A stretch of DNA of 64,000 nt from Acestrorhynchus altus (Eukaryota; Chordata; Actinopteri; Characiformes; Acestrorhynchidae). This document shows, one piece after another, positions 11,253-24,958 of this stretch. A program made the position numbers and the translations under genes. Within the stretch, counting starts at the first letter, position 1; every line of letters starts with the position of its first letter. The stretch covers positions 27,003,200-27,067,199 of the forward strand of contig CM067511.1 of NCBI GenBank assembly GCA_034509495.1, in the 5' to 3' direction. Under the pieces are notes generated by a model. It saw only the letters and a program-made list of their open reading frames with translations. It was not told the DNA's origin and made no database searches.

Positions 11253-14200
11253 GTCTCTGTCTCTGTCTTTCTCTCTCTCATGGTTGTAGACCAAACTAAA
11301 TTAAGACAGAACAGCTCATGTTCACAGCATAGCACAAAGGTTTACATGACCAACAACACACTGACTAACATTACAGAGGTTAAAGGGATTACGGCGCCAA
11401 AAATGTGAAAATTCTAATTTTACTCCTAGAAAAGGTTGTTTTTAAACTGAGCTCAGAGCTTCGAGATCCATGGCAGTGATTCTCAGTTGCACCTAATAAA
11501 GCTGACAGAAACTGACCCAAAGAGGATGGTTTAGTAATTTAAAATCCGTTATTGTAAGTGAGATATGCCTAAATGAATCAATATTGAATCGAATCAAGAA
11601 TCAAATTTGATTCGGGACCTTGTGAATCCTAATCAAATTCATTTGGGAAATCGGTTGCGATACCCAGCCTTAATGAAAACACTCTGAGGCTTAATTTATC
11701 TCATATAGACGTGTGGAAATAAGACTGCCCTGCCTTTGTTTGTTTAGAACTTTTATTTTGCAGAGTTCAAAGCAGAAAATTAGACTTTTCTAATCAAAGG
11801 CCACACTGTCAGGATTCTTTTGGTTATGGACAATTAATACATTTGTGCTCCTCTCCTTTCTTAAGCACAGCACCCTGTTTTCAGACACTGGCTGCTCCTC
11901 ATTTGCATATTTATTGCCTGGCTCTTCTTTGCGGCGAATGATTGATGTGGGGCCGTCCTCCTGAATTGTGAGCAGTGCATTGCTATGGGAGAGAGGGCGG
12001 GGGCTTTTGCCTAGCTCGTGTACTTTTGATTAGCGTTGAAGATGATGGGATCTGCGTGCCCTCCCCCATCTTTTTCCTCTTTTCTCTCTCTCGCTCTCTC
12101 GCTCTCACTCACTCGCTCCCTCCATAATAATGGATTACAGGATTGCTTTTTCTTGTTCAGGATTTAAGACGTGAATTAATGACTGCTGACGTATGGACCA
12201 GTGGAAGCTGTGTGGCTTGTTTTGGTTGTGCAGGTTTTTGAGACTTGTCATATTGTCCAATTGGCAGCTTTGCAGGGAGGCTTTGTAGATAGGGTGCTGT
12301 GTTTTTGCCTAGTTGTCATTTTTTCCTTTTGTTTTTGTTTCTGATATCGGAGAATGTGAAGAATCAAACAATGCCATGCGTACATCCCTTGAGGTTATTG
12401 AAATATTGTCACTTTCTGTACCAGGCCACAAAGCCCTGAAGGCTCTGCAGAGATCTCTGCTGGAACTGCAGGATCTACTGCTCTATCAGAACCCTGACAC
12501 CAGAACGATCTTGCAGGGCAAAACCAAGGGAAGTGACAGGTAACTCACAGCACAACAAAATCATCATCCCATACATACACACAGCAGCCAGGTTTTGCAT
12601 ACCTATACTGGCACTTACTGGCTTTTATAGATCAGCTCTATTGACTGTTAGTATATACAGTGTTATATTACGACAGGAATTTATATGATTATTTCTAATT
12701 AGGGCAGCATCTTATAATTATTTTTTAAATTGATTAATGTAACAACTATTACTTGATTTAAAGAATTTATCTATTATGCTTTCTACTACTACCTCCCAGT
12801 TTGTCCTGATTACACCGCTGATATTAGGGATGAGTGATATGGTAAATTTATATCACAGTATTTAAAGATGTTTTTATACACTGTCACACTATTACCACAT
12901 GTACACAGCAGCAATACACCATAGACTATCCTATACTTGGTAAAAGATATTCATGTTTACTCAACATTTCCTGTACTCCTTCCAGTTAACCAGGACTGAT
13001 TATGCTCTTAGTAATGAAACATGTAGTTGATCAATGTTGTTTAAGCACTGACTGTATCCAGAATATGATAAAGTATATTGTGTTTCTCGATAACAACATT
13101 ATCATGATGCTGTAAAATATTTTCATATTATTCTAGGGATGCTCAATGATAGCAGGTTATCATGATATTAGCTGATAATTGATTTACAAACATCTGCACA
13201 GATATTTAGATTTGATTGGTTTTTCAAACTAATATTTGATATTTGATATACAAAAATGTAAAACATTTTGTAATTGTAATGCTGTTTTGAAAATGTATAG
13301 ATACATGAAAAACAGTGGATATATGCATTGCCTCTCAATTCCCAATTCAGTTCATCCTTATGGTTTTGAGATGTCTTGGGTGTATTTTCAGATGTGCATA
13401 AACACATTGCCAGATTAATTATACCATTATCTGTATATAGCACTGATGCTCTGTTAGGACAAATATTACCACAGTTCAGCATGTTTCAGAAAAACCTGGG
13501 AAGAATGTTTAGACTGTGAGAGCATCTACAAATGCATTTCATTATGAGTGCTTGTTATTTGCTAAATTCACAAATGTCACTTTGTATGGACTATTGCACA
13601 GACTTCCTATTTATATTTTAGAAGCAGTAGAATAGAAATAATATTGCCCCTATATTTCCTGTCCTGTATTGCTGTCTGCCAGAATAAACTTTAGCATTAC
13701 AAACCATGAGTGAACGACACATTGGCCTTTTCCCCTCATAAATAACATTTGTTTAGAACCAACATGCTGTAGCCTTTTTTTAAGGTCTGTTTCTTGGGCA
13801 GAATTATTGCACAGCATATATCTTTAGTTGAAGAGAAAAAACACAAATTTGGTGCAGAGGTTTACATTTTACTTTGCCCCTTGACCAGATGCTTTATTAG
13901 TCATCAACAAGCATCTGGTAGAATTCTGGCTGGATATTTGGCCACTCGGTTTGGCAGAATTGATACAGATCAATTTCTCCATCAATTTTCTATTAAGTAC
14001 TGTCCAAATATTTACAATAGGGTTTAGGTCAGGACTAGGGTCAGTTCCAAATGTTATTGTTAACCTGCGCTATCCATTCCATATCCAAGACCCTGTGGTA
14101 TGTGTTTGGGGGCACTGTTGAGGTTACGCTTAAGAATTCTGAGTTAGACATTCATGTCCATGATGAATGTAGATAAACCTTCAACCTCAACTGTCTTTTT

Positions 14201-17200
14201 CGAGAAATGTGTTGATATTAATTGGTCTTGGCTTCAAATCATTTACTTATTGTTAAATCGGGTCATTTATATAGAAAGGGTGGAAAAGCCTCTCATTGTA
14301 TACATGTTCCTCTCCTAGCAAAACTGAAGGTGATGAGGAGATTAATAGTGATGAAGATGGAGATGACGAAGAAAGGCCCAAAGGTCAAAACGGACCTCCC
14401 AAGCGAAAACTGGACATGACAGATTATCCAGGTTTCATGGCTAAGCGATTTGCGGCATTCCAGCCATATCGAGATGCCACCCTGCAGAAGTGGTATGATA
14501 AGACGCGGCTCACCATGGGAAAGACCAATAAGGTAAATGCAGGATTTACTTTGTTTAAAATAGGTAAAACGTGGTAGAAGTTCACTCTATTTTTGATGTA
14601 CTAATTTTGATATCTGTAATTATTATGGTTTACTGCAATTCTTGTTTTTTATGCTGACTACAATCAGATAAAAAATATAGTAAAATGTATACCAAGCCAA
14701 GCAAAAGTGGAATAAACAAATATAAGCATAAGGAAAAAAAAACAGTAAAGAAAAACATTTAAAAAGGTAAAATATAAACCTTAACCTGGAATTGCATGAC
14801 TCAATGTTAGCACCTCATTTGTTAACTTTACCTTTTCTCATGTTTTTCTTTTCCATCATTCATACTTCCTCATAACAGGGCTTTGGAGCTTTTGATAGGA
14901 ATATCCTGACTCAGGTGGAGCAGGTGCTGATGGATAAGGAGCGTTTAGTCAGACGCACACAGACTCGGAGGTCAAACTACAGAGTGCTGGGCAAACCAGA
15001 CTCCACCATAGCACAAACACATTCAACCCCCACAGACCCTGAGGTAAGAAATCATTTTAGAAATGCAGACCCCTCTAAAAGCCATTTAAGGCATAGACAA
15101 GGTGGATATGTTTCAGTTAATTAGTCTTCTGAAGAAAATTATTGCAGTGTACTGGCTGTGATTTTGTGTGTATGTGTTCTCTGTTTTGAGTAATTTAAGT
15201 GTGATTAATATATCTTAAGCAAAGTGCTTAAACTCATTTCAAAATAGACAATATTCCAATGACAATATTCTGTATTGGTATCAATTGTTACTCAAGATTT
15301 CAGTTTTCTCATTTTATAAAACTATCAGGCAGACTGGTGCCTGCTGACTTTTATTATAGATCAAATATTGTTTCTAAACAAAATATTACATTTTCAAAAT
15401 GGTGTACATGTTCACCAATTTATTGTGGAATTTTTACAAAATCTCACAATTTTTAAATTGTGTAAAAAGTGTTGTTATGGTGATGATATTGATAGTCTTC
15501 CATTATTCTTTCAGTCATTTTCTTCACAGTGGTTTGTTCTTCTATTTAGGCAGCAGATATTCCACTCAAAGCTAACACACATCTGAAAGATCTGGACGAG
15601 GAGATCTTTGATGATGATGACTTTTATCACCAGGTATGAGGAGAAACACGGGTTTATTAATTTCCTCTGCAGTCTAAAAGAGAGAGGGAATGGTGCAAGT
15701 TATCTCTCTGATCTTACCATGTTGGAGCAGTGTTAACCATGCTGGGTGATGTAGGGGTTAATGTCTCCTCATGGTGGGGCTGATGGATGAAGGGTCTGAG
15801 GTACGGGCCAGTTGACACAGCTAAAAGCTGATTGCAATTTGGTGCACTCCTCCCTGCAAACTGGGTAATCTAAAATGGCTAAAGTGTAGTCCAGAAGAAT
15901 AATCTTCTCTTGCCTTGTTAAACAGTACTGGAGTCATTTTAACATAGAAGTTAAAGATGAACAGAATATTCCCTGACCGATGTGATGTCACTAAGTAATG
16001 TGACTGATATGAGATCTGTTTAACGGCTTATCATTCAGATGTAATTTATGAATTGGTCAATATGAATGTTCTTATTTGTCATGTTTGCTTAACTCAAATG
16101 AATGGTGCAATTCACAACGCCTCAGCAGCATCAAGTGAGTAATTGGTTATCCTTGTTTCTGGACTCCCCCTACAGTTGACAATTTGCACTTTGAGCCATA
16201 TCTAAAGGACTTGTTTATCACATGCATTTCTGGACAAATTGAGAGATACATAACATTCACTGAAATTGAAAGAAGTGTATGGGCTGATACAGTAGAGCAA
16301 TATTACTGGATTTCTGGTGAGTTTGGAATAGCAATGATGGAGATGCTTTTCTGTCAGTGGAGCATTGAAGATTTTAATTCAAATGTAAATCTTTTATATG
16401 AAAATGATTTAATGAATTCCCATAAATATGTGTTTCACCTGATATTTGGTGCTTGTTTCAGTTTAAAATGGGCCACTTACAAGGACTATTATTTTATTTT
16501 CAGCATTTACCATGAGTCCCGTAAATCTCTGTAACCGAATTGTATTGTCTTCTTGATAACTAGCTTTAAGAGTGGCTTTATGATACTGTATGTTCACTGA
16601 CTGGATAGTGAGAGTTTTTAATCTCTGCATTTTTAAAGCTCTACTCTCCTTGATGCACTCTGGGAACATAGTTTATTAATATCAGTAACGGGCATTGATG
16701 TCTTGGTGGCCTGTGAGGAGAGTGAATGGTCAATGGCACTGGGGACGGTTTCCCAGCCCTTTCATTAGTGATTCAAGAACTTTTGTTGTCTTTAAATGAA
16801 CATTAATACTCAATTTACTCTTCCCTAGCTTCCAAATCTGTAGACATGTAGTCTTGATTGTTTTCCCTACCCTAAAAAAGAACTTGCCCAGCAGTCTGTG
16901 TCTATGATACCTGCTTACTTCCCCTTGTCCATGCAATTAGGAATGTTAGATGCAAATATTTTAACCATATACATGAATATTATAGATTTCTATTGACTGC
17001 TATTTGAGTAAATTACTTCAAATGACACTACCAATGGCAATCATCTGGGAACCAAAACCTGTGCTCAGTTATAGAGCCAGTAAAGCAGTAATGGTGGGCA
17101 GTATTTTAGACTGACCACATTAACAGGTGTTCACCAAAGGAGGAGTTTGTCTTGATATAGTGTTCAAGTTATTGCGTCTAAGAATGCTGTCACAATCCCT

Positions 17201-18065
17201 TTGTCTTTTTGTGATTCTGTTTCAGCTGCTTCGAGAGCTTATTGAGCGCAAGACAAGTACAGTGGACCCAAATGACCAAGTAGCTATGGGCAGGTATGAA
17301 ACTGCATCTGTGCATTTTATGTTTGTTCTTTTATTTTTGTTTTCTCTCTTCAAAATCACTTTCTTTTTCCATAGACAGTGGCTGGCCATTCAGAAGCTTC
17401 GCAGCAAAATCAAAAAGAAAGTAGACACCAAGGCCAGCAAAGGCAGAAAAGTCAGGTAAGCATTAACTTGTTGGTTGGAGTAATATATAATGTCTATACG
17501 TAGTTCAGTGTATAAAATGATCCTGCATTGCAGAGTAGCAGAAAAGAAGCATTTGTTTTGTCTAATTGTTATAAAATAATTTTCTTTGGTTTTTTATGTT
17601 TGTGCTCGTCATTTTGATTATTAATTTAGGAGGCTTATTACTACAAACTCACTAGAGATCACCCATTTGTGTGAGGGCCTTCAAACAATGAGATTTTTGG
17701 TTGTCAGACTTCTTATAGCACAGCTAATAGAAAGTACTGGAAATGTGCAGGTGCCATGGGTTGTGCACAAACGCAAATGCAAATTTGGAGTTGTGTACGG
17801 TGGGGAGAACACTTTGTTTTCAAAAAATTAAGTATTTTAGCATAGACAGCTTTATTAATTTTAGTTTGAACTGTTTAAAGCAAATATTTCAATTTATTGG
17901 TTTATTAGATGTATTAGATTCTGTATTTACTTGCTTAACTAACTGAGTATGATTGTGTTTATTTTCAGATTCCACATTCACAGTAAGCTGGTAAATTTTA
18001 TGGCTCCAATCGACCACAGCACCATGAGTGATGAAGCTCGGTGAGTGGCCTCTCATTTATATTTA

Positions 18066-18143
<78 letters not shown>

Positions 18144-21100
18144 GTATGTATGTATAACTTCTTCCAGCTGTATTTTTATTGTTGCTTGCAGGTTGTTACT
18201 GTACTTCTTCAGTCAGCTTTTCTTTTTATTAGAAAATCCCCGTCCTACACACTTTAACAGAAACAGTTAACCTAAGGGTGTGTTTGTGATACACAGGGGT
18301 AGCGCAGGAAATGACAAGGTGTGTGTACGTGTGTGTACGTGTGTGTACGTGTGTGTGTACGTGTGTGTGTACGTGTGTGTGTACGTGTGTGTGTACGTGT
18401 GTGTGTACGTGTGTGTGTACGTGTGTGTGTACGTGTGTGTTTAATTAATGGTATGGTTCTGTCTGTCTCTGTCTTTCTTTCGTGGCTGCCTGTCAGCTAA
18501 CCCTAATCCCCTCTCAAACAGTGCACAGGCAAATCAAACAACCTCTCCCTCTCTCTGTAGATATGCATTCATTAACACACACACACACACACACAGAGCC
18601 TTGCAGTTGTGAGATTTGGGTTTTAATTTGATTTTGTGGAGGCACAAAGAAAATAATTTAGGTGTTTGTTTTTTTGCCTTTTACTTTTGTAGTTTTCTTG
18701 CTGTCACTTTGTGACAGATGAAACAAAGTAAGAATGAAATAAACATTAAGTTGGTGCTCACTTTTTCTGTCTTGAATGCAAGACAAAAACATCATTTGGA
18801 AAAAAGTCATTAACTTGAACATATTTCTTTATGGTCTGGCGGTGTTTTGTCATACACTCACTAGGTATTGGTCTCTTAGGCTACATTAACTGTTAGGAAT
18901 CTTGTAGGAACCCGACTCACCATTTCCCCCATAGACAGTCATTTTTAATAAATTTTTTTACTAAATACAAACATGTCACAGAACCTCACCCTGGACATGA
19001 GCCATTGTCATGAGATAAAAATGACTGTCCAGAATTATTAGCATGTTCATTAAAAATGAGAATCAATAGACTAAATAAACCACAATGTACAATCAACCAC
19101 ATTTATAAACACATCCTTGTTTCTACAGTCACAGGACCACCATAGAGCAGGTATTATGTGTATGGTGGGTCATTCTCAGCACTACAGTGACACTGACACA
19201 GTGGTGGTGTGTGGCACGGCTGTAAAATTATATTTATTTATTTATTTATTTGTTGATTTTTAATTAGCACTTTGGTGGGTTTGAGTCTGATGAGCAGGGT
19301 CAAATCATTGAAAGCAAAAGCCAACATGCAAATGGTGTTTGAGAACATTTTTAATGAGGAAATGCCTCAATTTTTGCTAAGCACCTTAAAGACGGACATC
19401 CAGAGCTGTACAGAGTTCAAGCTGAGTGAGTTTTATCAAAGTGTTCGTATGCTGAAATGTTACTATCATTTTTTCCATCTCTCATTTTTCATTCATTTCA
19501 CATATTATTGATGCAGAAATATGTTGGAAAGCCACTGTGTTCACTTGAACGCAGCACATAAGCATGCAGTTAACAGTGGCTGTGGGGGTAAAAGTTTAAG
19601 CCACCGTCATTTAGCCTACATTTCTATATGGAAACATTTCTCTCTTCCCTGTTTCAGGGAATGCAGTATGGAAACTATATAGGGTTCAGTACAAATATAT
19701 ACCCAGAATAATGATGTAAATACAAAACATAATCATCATAATAATGTACATTTAAACCAAAAATGTATTTTTTTCAGTGGGTTCTGGTAGCCAAGTAATT
19801 AAACACTAAATATCTTGTTGGTTTCATTTAAGACCATGTTCAAAACTAAGCTTCATGCATATTATTTTCTCATATACATCATCATTGGTTTTGTGATATC
19901 AAGAATTGAATCATTTTAGTGCAACTACTAAATTTCTGGTATTGTGACATTCCTTATATATGAGAGAGAGCGAGAGAGAAGTGTGTGTGTTCTACAGAAT
20001 CAAGACATTTTTGTGTCTTGAATATCAAACCCAAAAATTGTCCCACACCTGTTGGTCTGTTTCTTTTTGACCCAGCATTAATACCGCATTGCTAAGTTAC
20101 AACTCAATTCTGTGCATGCAAATCATGGATATGCAGCTAAATCAGTGCATCACTCTGTCAGCAGGGCACTGACCCCTGCTCCTGGACACACAAAGGCCAG
20201 ACAAGGGAGAAACAGCTCTTTCTGTACTAGACTCTCTTCATCTGTAATTATATCGAAGGATGTTATGAAAGGTTGCTCTGATCTTCTGGTGATGCTGGAG
20301 ATGCTAAGTGAAGGCGCGAGAGAGAAGAGAGAGTAGAGATGGAGAGATGAGGGAAGTAGACAGGATGGGAGAAGAGTGAAGAGAGGGATTAGGAGAAGAG
20401 GACGGATGCTGGAGCTGAGAGGATTTATGAAGAGGCCTAGGTGACTGATAAATCTGGCCTAGTGGTCACGGTCATTGCATACGTATCCCCCAGCGGAGAG
20501 AGAGGAAGTGAGAAGGAGAAAGGCATGCCAAAAAAAAAAGCCCAGCGAAGACATCACAGCAGAAAAATGCACTATAAACAATGTAGACAAAAAAAATTAG
20601 GACACCATTATTGACCTCCCATTCTAAAGCCACAGGAATTGCAGTGCTAATAGCAGATTTGGAGTTCTGCCGTTATTGAGTCAGCAGAGTGCTGGCAACT
20701 TTTGTGCACTATGTACCTCTGCACTCCGTGACCCCACTAGGTACTTTTACATACAGGGGTTGGACAATGAACCTGAAACACCTGTCATTTTATTGTGGGA
20801 GGATTCATGGCTAAATTGGAGCAGCCTGGTGGCCAATCTTCATTAATTGCACATTGCAACAGTAAGAGCAGTGTGAGAGTGTTCAATTAGCAGGTAAGAG
20901 CACAGTTTTGCTCAAAATATTGCAATGCCATACTAATCAATTATTGTGTTCTAAAACCAGGTGTTTTCAGTTTCATTGTCTAACCCCTGTAGATTACCAG
21001 TTTGTGTCTGAGTTGCGGTGGTTTGTAAACAGTTGATTGTAGTTGATTATGTAATATCTAAGAGGGAAGAAAGTTCAAGATGATGGTGGTATTGCAGTTT

Positions 21101-24100
21101 TCTTCTGGGATTAGTAAAGTATTTCTAATTCTGATTGTAATGCAGGTCCCCACAGGGCCCTTTAGAATGAAGGCAGACTGCTTGAATTTATACACCTGTG
21201 ACAATGGGACTGAATGAAAGTTCAGACCACCACTTTCACAGCAAACTTTTAGATGTATGTTGGTTATGTTGAGACAGGAGTGAAGATGGTAACTGAAAAC
21301 TAGAAACTTGTCAGGCTGCCTTATTGACGGTGCTGTTCTCCAAATCCAAGACACATTTTGTGTGAATTTTCAAACTTGTATTTTTGTAAAGTTAGTTTTA
21401 AAATGCTGGCTCACTCATTTCCAAGCATGAGTGTTTTTTTGACTGTAACATCACAAACCTGACCTTCTGTATTCTTTTTATCTTCTACTTGCTCTCGCAT
21501 TCTGAATTATTTTTCATTAGGCTTGTCCAGCATGCTTTCTGTAGCTCCTCTCTTTCATTTGCAGTCTCTGTCGCTCGCTCACTCTGCTTGGATTTTCTTT
21601 CGTGCTTTCTCTCTCACTCTCATGCTCTCCCTCATAGCCATCAATGAAGTACAATAATAATAATAATGATGTATGGCAATTGCCTGAGCTAGGTGACCAC
21701 TGACCTTTGCAGGAGTGGGATTACGGGTGACCTTTTATATATACACACACACTCTTCTGCTTCTGCCCCCTCCCCATCATCCATATCTGAACAGCGGCTG
21801 TGTGTCGCCCACCGATACGCATCACTGGCCCCATGAATGTTAATGTGAAAGTATAGGGGAGGGGAGACATACACACGCACGCACACACTATAGATATTCC
21901 ATAGGGGTTTGAGATTAGCCCTGTGCGTTTAGCACCGATGGTGAAGATTTGTCTGGATTCTGAGTCAGTTGTGTGATTTTGACTGTGATTTCTTTAAGCT
22001 ATTATTTATATAATTACATCTTTCTCTGTCTCACACACACAATTGTGTTCTGTGCTGGGCATGTCTCTAGCTTTCTTTTTCCGTACCTCAAAATTTTTCT
22101 CTCTTGCTTTCTTTTTTCTATACCTCAAGATTTCTCTCTAGCTCTCTTGCCATCTCATCCACTCATGGCTTCTCTTTAGCACTATTTCTCTTCCTTTTTT
22201 CTTAGCTCTCTCTCCTTTATTGCTCTTCACATCCCCCTCGTTTGCCGTGCTCTGCCAGAATAAGAATGTATGCATTATATGATAATCAGAAGGCATCTGT
22301 AATCCTTGCCACTGCTGGTGCATTTCAAACAGGGATTGAGGATTAAATGCTGTCTGCTAGCCTGGCCCAAGACCCCTCGGGACATTAAGGCCCACCTGTG
22401 AGAGAGTGTGTACAAGAGAGTGAGAACACAAGGACAGACACAGCAGGCTCCGCACCATTTGCCCTAGCTGTCTGGCTGTAGCTTAGAAAGAGGAGACTTG
22501 CTTTAGCCTCCTTTAGTTAGAAACAAAGTTTCATGGAATCATAAATTTCAGAACAGTGCAGACTTTGTTCCATTAGATTCCATGCTTGGTTGAGCTACAG
22601 CAGGTAAATGGTGCAGTGTCATCCAACGGCCATTCTGTTGGCCGTCAGTGTGATTGAAATTAAGCAGTAGCTTTAGCCTGACTTTGATGCTGCCCTGTGT
22701 GGGTGTCAGTCTGAGAGTTTCAGTGTCAGTCAGGAGGTAGTGAGGAAAGGGGGGGGGCATGTTAAGATTAGCCTTTAGAGCTTTGGTCAGACTTAATGTT
22801 ATTCAGTGCATCTTGAATTTGAGTGATGGAGAGATATCATTGCAAATCCTGGCTTTCATTAAATCTGATTTCTAAATCGGATCACAAGATGGACGTCATC
22901 CAGCATTAACTTCCAAGTTTGTTTTAGAGGTTTAACACAGCGCAGTTATCTACATTTGTATCTGTTTAGTGCACAAAATATCTGGATTAGGGTTTGAACC
23001 AGAAGGGGGCGTGTCCTGAGCCTGAAGATTATCCCGTCCTTTAAGTAGCATGTCATTACACCTGTATGATTTCAGAATGATTCCGAGTGATGTAAAGCAT
23101 GTGTGACAAACACTGAAGTTGAGAAATATTTAAAATGTAGTTATGCACATATTAGAGATTCCTGTAGAGATCTGTTGCCCTGTTCTTAGTGGCTGTATAG
23201 AATGGCATATATCTTTATGTGCCAAATATGTAGATTTTGCCTGGCCTGATATTCATGTAGATCCATACGTTAGTCAGCTTTGCCAGTGTATTTTCTGAGC
23301 CTATTGACTACAACTCAGATCAAGGAAAGCTTCAGTATTTTATTGAGTTTGAACTACAGACACACATGATCAAGTGGATCTTAGTTAATCTTCATCATGT
23401 CTAGCTTCTGTTCATTCCAGATTTTGTGTTCATATTTGCTTACATTTCCAGATGTAATCTGAAAGCAGTCCAGCTGGGACAAGGTTTGTAAAGTGGAGTA
23501 ATGGAGCAGAGTGGAACAGTGTTTTACGCTGCACAATAAATGAGTAGAAAAAAGGATCCAGGACTCCAGGAAGATACTTCCATTATCATGATGTGTATTA
23601 TGTAAATATGTGTATAAGATGTATATAGTAAAAAGTGGAGGTATTATTGTACCTGAAAATGTAATGTGGTATCAGGTCATTTGTATTTGGTTTTCTTTTC
23701 CTTCTTGCATGAAATCCAACAGTGTTTACTGGTCTCAGCCCCACACATACTGGATATCTGACCGAGTCAGGATGTATACAGTCTTTTTTCTGTATGACAC
23801 TGAATTGCCTGAATGACTGTTGAGAATCGAGATTAATCACAATCAAACACATATTTGAAGAACCATTATGATCTGGAAATTTGATCTGTTGATTAACTCA
23901 TATAATTAATAAAGATAACAATTACCTGTTTGGTTTGTGTGCTGCGTAAATTAGTTGAAGTGGTCGATACGGTGTCTTGCTGCCTACCTATCAATAGTAG
24001 GTCCTAACAGACAGCTCAGGCTTCAGTAAACAAACATTACTCATTGCTGAGCTTTGAAACTAGCATTGCATCAATCAGAATTAAGATGTTCTGAATCCAT

Positions 24101-24883
24101 GATGTCTCGGTGAACAGGTTTTCTGATTTCTGTCATTTACATGTATTTTCTTTAATACAAATAATGAAAACACACCCAGTTTGCACTGTTGCAACTGCAA
24201 AATAATTGCATGCATGCAATTATGAAGTAATTGTTACAAGCCTACATCAATGATGACTGATTTTAATAAATGCTAATCCTGATTTGCATAAAAGGCTATT
24301 AAAAGTCCATTATGGTGGACTGTGATGCTGCTGGCCTAAATGGAATATGTTGTCTAGCCACATTTAATCCAGTGTTATTAATAAACTGTGCACCGGGCTG
24401 CTGTAGAGCATGGCCATCTTTTTGTAGTTCAGCTTTATACAGTATATTATCTGCAGATGCTTTAATTACAAACTGTCTGTGAAACTTTGATTGTTAGTGA
24501 TCAACAGACACTTTTTCATTACAATTAAAATGGAAATAACAAAGTACTAAATACCCTCTACATAAATGGAGTGAAAAATCTCTCCATTATCCTCATTATC
24601 ATTTCAGTTACAGATGTTTTACCACTTGGGGGAGCACTTGGTTTGGAACCACAGTGTAATTTAGTATAAAATGTTTTTGTTTTATAAAACCTTTGTTTTA
24701 CCCAAATGAGAGTATGAGTGGGAAATGGGGGTAGATTGGAAAAAAAGGTTCTGGGAAAAAAAATGGAATTTGGGGGGAAAATGTTTAAAAGCTTTAAATG
24801 TCATGACTTTAATTTTGTCAGTATAAAGGTGCTTCATGATTGTTACAATTTACATACATTTGGCCTACAATATCTAGTAAATG

Positions 24884-24958
<75 letters not shown>

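Larger units (their letters stand above)
10397..12424 (+). other. aatf intron 4
   Basis: AT-rich with a (TA)n(CT)n microsatellite (11182-11279). At 11560-11670 there is a fragment with repeated gaatcgaatc-like words typical of a dispersed fish repeat. Bases 11858-12180 are unlike the rest: GC-richer and enhancer-like (listed separately). No coding exon is seen. Confidence 0.7.

Noticed and set aside
15480..15500. Possible C/D-box snoRNA in aatf intron 7 (tgatgat box)
   Set aside because: No D box (CTGA) at suitable spacing and no terminal stem found by eye.
16184..16534. 116-codon open frame in aatf intron 8
   Set aside because: No recognisable family, AT-driven composition, inside an intron; one such frame is expected by chance in 64 kb.
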